64,000 nucleotides of DNA. It comes from Isochrysis galbana. Its lineage: Eukaryota > Haptophyta > Isochrysidales > Isochrysidaceae. The notes beneath the pieces are model-generated. The model had not been told where the DNA came from. It did no database searches and was given only the letters and a program-made list of their open reading frames with translations. Positions 59,406 through 64,000 of this stretch are shown here, in pieces. The stretch covers positions 6,145,087-6,209,086 of the forward strand of contig CM030934.1 of NCBI GenBank assembly GCA_018136815.1. The letters run 5' to 3'. A program made the position numbers and the translations under genes. Every line of letters begins with the position of its first letter. The stretch's first letter is position 1.

Positions 59406-59523
59406 TGCCTCTGTTTTCCAACATGTTGGCACACTTCTCGTCTTCACCCCACTCTTGTGGGCAACAAGTACCTACAACTCAGTGCCCTGCCTTAGGCCCT
59501 CTTTCAACACTTCACTCCCCTAA

Positions 59524-60287
59524 CCTACTTTTATAAGTGGGGGTCAATGGGGGCCTCGCGCCCCCCTCACACCATCGCGGACACCCCCCGGGGTGGGCCC
59601 GTACAATCAACCCCAGCCCGGGCAGGGGCTGGGCACTCATCAATCTGGCCCAGACCCTTCGGGGGCGCGGGCCGCGAGCTGCACTCCCACGCCCGCGCTG
59701 GGCTTGCCCTCGGCACAACGAGGGCAGACCTCGCTGGGGGAGCTGCGACCGAGGTATAACAGAAGACAGACGACAATCGTGGAACGTTTGATGACATCAA
59801 GAGAAAGTAGGAGAAGAGGCGATATACCCATCAACGAGACCTTGAGACTTAAAATAACTCACAGGTTATAAGTAAAAAGTCTGTCCTCGTATGGAATACG
59901 ACACTCTGTCCCTGGTCCCTGGCTGGTCGCCAGGCATACTGGAGAATCTGGGCGGCTCCCATGGCCAGCGAGGCGAGCGTGGGAGAGGCAGGGGGGCCGG
60001 GGGGCCAGGGGCTGAGCCCCAGCCTCCACTGCCCCCTGAGCTGCCTTTGCTGGCCCCTTGGGAGCCCCCAAAGGACCCCTGAGAGCAGGCCGGGGCGCGC
60101 CGCATGGCGACGCGCCGCAGGGACGACGAAGGAACTAGAAACCCACTGCACCCAGCCCCTAGGTAGAGCACGAGGGGACGAGCCGCAAGGCAGGTGGAGG
60201 GGTGGTAAGGGAAGCGGGCGTGGCTGCATAGAGGCTGTGAAGGGTCGCGCGCGCGGCGAGATTATTAAGAACGTATTTTTTTGGTAT
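59524..60287 (+). mobile_element. Compact LINE derivative with both family ends
   Basis: It begins with hairpin CCTACTT/TTAT/AAGTGGG (59524-59541, one mismatch) and ATG at 59547. The body matches 53.4-53.7 and 39.9-40.3 kb (inverted there). It finishes with the LINE 3' UTR (CCCAGCCCCTAGGTAGAGCACGAGGGGACGAGCCGCAAGG) and terminus GAGATTATTAAGAACGTATTTTTTT. At about 760 bp it has a 5' and a 3' end but no enzyme domains. Confidence 0.65.
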
Positions 60288-60833
60288 ACGTAACACGTAA
60301 CTGTAATACAATATACGACGAACAGAGTGACGCGACTGTGACCAATGACGACCGGGCTTTACGCTTTACTTGGACTTGTCCCGAGCGCTTTCGAGTCTGT
60401 CTTGGATAAAACCTCCGGATACCTGGCAATAGGACTGAGATAGCCTCGTAGAACATCTCCTCGTGAGGAGTGCCAACCTGGCACAATATATTATAACTTA
60501 GGTGTCTTGCATGAGTGAATTTAGGTAGCAAGCGGAGAGAATTTCAACAGAACAGGTTGCTGTTTATGCGGTCAAATTCTCGTCTCCGATAGGAATATAA
60601 AATGAGCCATCACAAGGGGGATCCATGCCAAAACGGATGCGAGAGGCTGGAGGGCCCATGTCACTCTGACCATCCACTGTCATTAAGCCGAGAGCGCCTG
60701 GCAAGATGGTATCTAGTCGCTGCGGTGAGCCTCGATGATCGCTGAAGAGGCGTGTAGGATAAGGCATATGTCAGCGTACACTGCGGCGCGCATGACCTCT
60801 AGATGTCATGCTTTGTGGAGGTGAGGCAGAAGG
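60288..60833. other. 3' flank of the B12D-like gene, no other gene seen
   Basis: AT-richer unique sequence; small frames on the minus strand show no family signal. Confidence 0.45.
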
Positions 60834-61414
60834 TCAAGACGAGTGTGCATGCACGAGGTGCAGGGGAAGAGGAGGGCTGTTGGGCCTTGTATTCTGCGCA
60901 CCATCCTTGCTGGACCAGGAGAAGGGGAACACGTTGAAAGATCTTTTGTTGATCTCCCGCATGCCAAAGCGCGAATTGTGCGCCGCGACGCGGGCATCCG
61001 TGCAGCCCTGATGGTTGTGGTCCATGCGGACCGACTTGGAGAAGGCAATGTCTGCGTGGCCAGTGAAATACTTGAAGAGGTAGCCGCCACAGACGAATGA
61101 GGCGGCGCCGAGAACCCCGAAGATGGGGTACACCTGTACGTGCAAGCTTGAGCCGTCGATCAGCACCACCACTCGCCTCGAGGCGCGTAGGGTGGGCGAG
61201 GGTGTCTGACACGGAGAGGGGGGTGGTGGGCGGCAGGCGCACCGCCGGGTTGAGCCAGATCTTGGCGGCCGTCTTGCCCTTGGGGATCTCACGGAAACCA
61301 GCGGCAGCCTGCTCCCAACCTGTACAGGTACGTTCGGAGCGGCTCGGCTTACACGCGCGCACTCGCCAGCCGGGAAAGGGGGGACACTGGGCCTCGAGGG
61401 CTGAGCGTACCCAT
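60834..61414 (-). CDS. B12D/NDUFA4 (MLRQ)-like small mitochondrial membrane protein
   Basis: The model is exon 1 61414-61355, exon 2 61308-61243 and exon 3 61133-60834, giving 141 residues. The second intron (109 nt, GT-AG) joins KIWLNPA to VYPIFGVLGAASFVCGGYLF, recreating the family's start of helix; the TM segment is followed by FTGHADIAFSKSVRMDHNHQ and a tail ending near FNVFPFSW, as in B12D/MLRQ proteins. The N-terminus MGTLSPRGPVSPLSRLASAR is Arg/Ser-rich and lacks acids, like a mitochondrial presequence. In mammals NDUFA4 belongs to cytochrome oxidase; plant B12D proteins are also mitochondrial. Exons 2-3 are well supported. The first intron would be only 46 nt, so the start exon is tentative, and the last ~30 residues may be spurious. 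Confidence 0.65.
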
Positions 61415-62344
61415 GGTTGCTCTCTTCTCTGACTTGCGGACAATTGTGAGGAACGGTCCCAGCAGCCTCCCGTTTTCTTTCGTTTCTCGTCTCCGTAACC
61501 CGTTGCTCACGAAGTGTGGACACCTCGCGCCGCTGGTCCTCGCGAAGAGAAGCGAAGAGAAGGCAGGGGGGGGGGGACAGGAAAAGGATACCGCAGGGGG
61601 GGCGGAGTTCCCCCGTATCGATGATGTCGTTGGCTCCCCGCCTTCTCGCTTCTCGCCGAGGAGCCGAGGCGTCTTCTCACTCATCGCGGAGGCGGGATAG
61701 AGTACTCCTAGTCTACAGGAGAAAGGATGACAAAGAAGGTGAAGCGCTGCACTGGAAGTCTGCGTACTGGTGTTTGAGCGTACCATTTTAATGTAAACAC
61801 TACTATGGTGAAAATGAATACTTTCCTATCTTGATGTGGCAAGATTCCTGTAAATTAATCAAACTATTGTAAATTAACCCTGGACATTTGACATTTGATG
61901 GGACCCGTATTCGACGGAGTGCGAGAAGTCCGACGACCGACACCGCACCACAAGTGGGCGCGCGCAACACCTCGGATTCTATTCTCGTAGCTTTAGTGGT
62001 ACTAAGTCGTTCTTCTACACTGACGAGCTGACGGGCGTTTCAGGTACTCGTATTCCGTTTGATTCCTCCGGGTGCGCATCCATCTCCCATATTCATACCA
62101 CGTGACCTTCTTCACGAGCACTCTCTCTCCTATGTACTCCTCTCTCCTACTCCTCTCTCTCTCTCTCCCTCCCCCCCCCCCCCTCCTTCCCTCCCTCCCT
62201 CCTCCTCCTCTTCTGTGTTCCTTCTTTGCTCGCCCCTCATCTATTCTCTTGCTAGTCGGCAGTCCCGCTTGTTGCTTGGTACACCCGATCCACTTGAAGC
62301 TGCCGAGGGTCTAAGGACGAGCACCCGCTGCTCGCAAGCTGGAG
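61415..62344. other. Intergenic region between divergent genes
   Basis: The B12D-like and Sec14-like genes diverge here. A G-run (61566-61577) and a CT-rich tract (62145-62215) occur, the latter close upstream of the Sec14-like ATG and possibly part of its promoter or 5' UTR. No further gene is supported. Confidence 0.5.
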
Positions 62345-63643
62345 ATGGGCCTCTCTGGATGGATGGGCTCGCCTCGTCGACGTGGTGCCACGGCGCCGAC
62401 ATGCGATCGGGCTGGATACTCACCCCCCACGCCTTCGTGCAAGGCTACCGATGAGGACGTCGCCAATCACTCGGCCCCCTCGAGGGAGTTGCCCTCTTCG
62501 CCCGGTGCACCAGAGAAGGACTCGAAGACCTTGCACGCCCGGCCGGATGTGGGCGAGGGCGTGGGGCAAATCAGAGGAGAAGGGGCTACTTCCATCGTCG
62601 GGACGTCGCACCTAGAGCCGAGAGAGCAGCAGGTGGCCACAGGACGGTGTGCACCAGACGATGGGCGAAAGGAGGATAAACAAACAGGCAGCCAGTCCCA
62701 GCCTCAGACTGGCCGGCCAACTGTGGAGAGCCTGCTGCCGGAGCCCAAGAACAAACATGCAAACGCTTCGACTGCCAATGAATGGGACCTTCTGAGCCCG
62801 GATGAGCTACGCGTCCTTCGCCGGGCTCGGGAGTGGTTGGGCTCGGAGCTTTTTTCACAAGCACCTCTTGATCTGCTCGTGACCTTCGCACGCGGTTATG
62901 CCTACTGCAACGACTGGGCAGAGGCGAGCACAGCTCACCTGGAGCATGCGCTCAAGTGGCGTGCAGAAATGAACGCCAACACTGTGGTCGCGAGTGGTCT
63001 TCCTAACCGCGAGCTCTTTGAGAAAATGTGCCAAAATGGTCCCATTGGCCACGACTCCCATGGCCATCTCGTCATACTTGAACGCCTGGGACGGGTGAAT
63101 GTAGGACAGCTGCTGCAGGCTTTTGACGAAGAAAGCTATATTCGACATCAGCTCTTTTCCCGGGAGGCCGTTCGCATGATCAACACCGCCAAATCCTTGC
63201 GAACAGGCAAACGTCTCTACAAAGTGGTTGTGGTCATTGATTTAGAAGGACTCTCTATGTCGCATCTGAGCAAGCGCTTTGTCAACCTCATGAAGCGAGT
63301 GAACGATCAATTTGCGGAGCATTATCCCGAAACAGCCTTCAAATTTTATGTCATCAATGCGCCGCTCGTCTTCCGCACTGCATGGGCCATAGCGAAGCAA
63401 TGGATGCATCCGATCACAGTCCGAAAGTTTTCCATCATGGGCAGCGACTACCGTCGCAAGTTTGATGATGCGGGGATTGTACTGCTTGAAGGCGATATTC
63501 CTAAGACCGTCAAGGGATGGGCCGAGGAGGTGCAAAACGTCATCGATGAATTCGGGTTTTCAAGACTCAGTCGTGGTTACATGCCTGAAAAGGACCTCAC
63601 CGAGGTGTCTTCTATTGTGGGTGTAGACTTGCACGAACAGTGA
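62345..63643 (+). CDS. CRAL-TRIO (Sec14-like) lipid-transfer protein
   Basis: A single exon encodes 432 residues. The first 135 are Ser/Pro/Glu-rich and low in structure. A CRAL-TRIO N-terminal helical part follows (LLVTFARGYAYCNDWAEAST through HLEHALKWRAEM), then the lipid-binding domain: DSHGHLVILERLGRVNVGQL, KVVVVIDLEGLSMSHLSKRF, EHYPETAFKFYVINAPLVFR, and the gate-helix region TAWAIAKQWMHPITVRKFSI. It ends in a short tail after GDIPKTVKGWAEEVQNVI. These proteins carry phosphatidylinositol, other phospholipids or small hydrophobic ligands between membranes. No GOLD or other extra domain is present. The start ATG follows a CT-rich leader; a later start is possible, as the N-terminal part is not conserved. 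Confidence 0.85.
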   Translation: MGLSGWMGSPRRRGATAPTCDRAGYSPPTPSCKATDEDVANHSAPSRELPSSPGAPEKDSKTLHARPDVGEGVGQIRGEGATSIVGTSHLEPREQQVATGRCAPDDGRKEDKQTGSQSQPQTGRPTVESLLPEPKNKHANASTANEWDLLSPDELRVLRRAREWLGSELFSQAPLDLLVTFARGYAYCNDWAEASTAHLEHALKWRAEMNANTVVASGLPNRELFEKMCQNGPIGHDSHGHLVILERLGRVNVGQLLQAFDEESYIRHQLFSREAVRMINTAKSLRTGKRLYKVVVVIDLEGLSMSHLSKRFVNLMKRVNDQFAEHYPETAFKFYVINAPLVFRTAWAIAKQWMHPITVRKFSIMGSDYRRKFDDAGIVLLEGDIPKTVKGWAEEVQNVIDEFGFSRLSRGYMPEKDLTEVSSIVGVDLHEQ

Positions 63644-64000
63644 TTGTACCGCACAATGTCCTCAAGGCTGCACTCTGGCCCTCTTGCAGCTTGCTCATGC
63701 AGTAGTGCTACGTACCACCGGGTGCTGGCGCGTTGGCGGCCGCCGGTGCATGTGAAATTGAGCCATAGCCCAAGAGGCGCAGCCGAGTTCCGTAATGTGC
63801 TGTTATGCGCCTCTCCTTGAGTGCATGCTAGCTATTACTAGTACTACTATGTTTTATGCTTTGCCGGACGCGCACTTCTGCCGTCTACTGCAGCTATTCC
63901 CGCCCTGCCGTACCTTAATGTGCATGGATCGGCTATGCTAGATGCTAGAGAGTCAACCAACAACAACAACAATACAATCTTTAGGGCGGTCAAACAGGGC
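63644..64000. other. 3' flank, ending in the AGGGCGGTCAAACAGGG motif
   Basis: No gene is seen. The window ends with a perfect copy of the motif seen twice at 44.0 kb (complement) and once with a change at 20.4 kb, preceded by a CAACAACAACAA run. Confidence 0.5.

Noticed and set aside
58627-59523. 298-residue plus-strand ORF
   Set aside because: It has no ATG at its start, runs through repeats including a tandem duplication, and has no recognisable domain.

Overview
The window is nuclear DNA from a eukaryote. It has GT-AG introns of about 90-220 nt, single-gene transcription units on both strands, and genes for a radial-spoke head protein, Sec61 beta, borealin, PLRG1, ATAD5/ELG1, a Rab-GAP-like TBC protein and a GT29 sialyltransferase-like enzyme. 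The radial-spoke gene means the organism builds motile flagella. High GC, long poly-C/poly-G and polypurine tracts, gene-dense islands between retroelements and many small-exon genes suggest a unicellular flagellate alga (prasinophyte- or haptophyte-like). The sequence alone does not settle the lineage. Two assembly gaps of exactly 100 N (17843-17942, 35012-35111) cut genes.

Layout: 1-4.4 kb is repeat DNA with a 5'-truncated LINE. 5.2-6.3 kb holds a three-exon TBC gene. 6.6-9.8 kb is an internally deleted LINE bounded by an 11-bp target-site duplication. 10.7-16.0 kb (minus) is a long intronless ATAD5/ELG1-like gene. 16-18 kb is repeats. 17.9-20.0 kb holds a head-to-head pair, PLRG1 (minus, cut by a gap) and borealin (plus). 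21.4 kb has a small foldback element. 22.3-24.3 kb is a five-exon amino-acid transporter. About 27.1-35.0 kb (minus) is a chromodomain-bearing Ty3/gypsy retrotransposon with a phage-type DNA-methyltransferase-like domain upstream of its protease. 35.1-36.2 kb (minus) is a GT29 sialyltransferase-like gene cut by the second gap. 36.5-40.7 kb is a repeat field with an AT-rich foreign-looking ORF. 40.9-41.7 kb (minus) is an STK19-like gene. 42.4-43.8 kb has a solo LTR-like copy and a 203-bp tandem array. 44.4-44.9 kb is SEC61B. 47.7-50.4 kb is an unrecognised Ser/Ala-rich gene. 50.8-53.7 kb is LINE derivatives. 53.9-55.6 kb is a PhyH-like dioxygenase. 56.0-57.7 kb is RSP4/6. 58-60.3 kb is repeats. 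60.8-61.4 kb (minus) is a B12D/NDUFA4-like mitochondrial protein. 62.3-63.6 kb is a CRAL-TRIO/Sec14 protein.

The host genes are housekeeping functions (DNA replication clamp unloading, splicing, chromosome segregation, ER translocation, respiration, motility, lipid transfer) with no operon-like logic. The coherent biology is in the mobile DNA. One LINE family carries a short hairpin of changing sequence but conserved geometry just upstream of its first ATG, and produces many internally deleted copies. The gypsy element combines a chromatin-reading chromodomain with a putative DNA-methylating domain in one polyprotein. Exon boundaries were derived by hand from splice consensus, reading frame and family similarity; none is supported by transcript data here.
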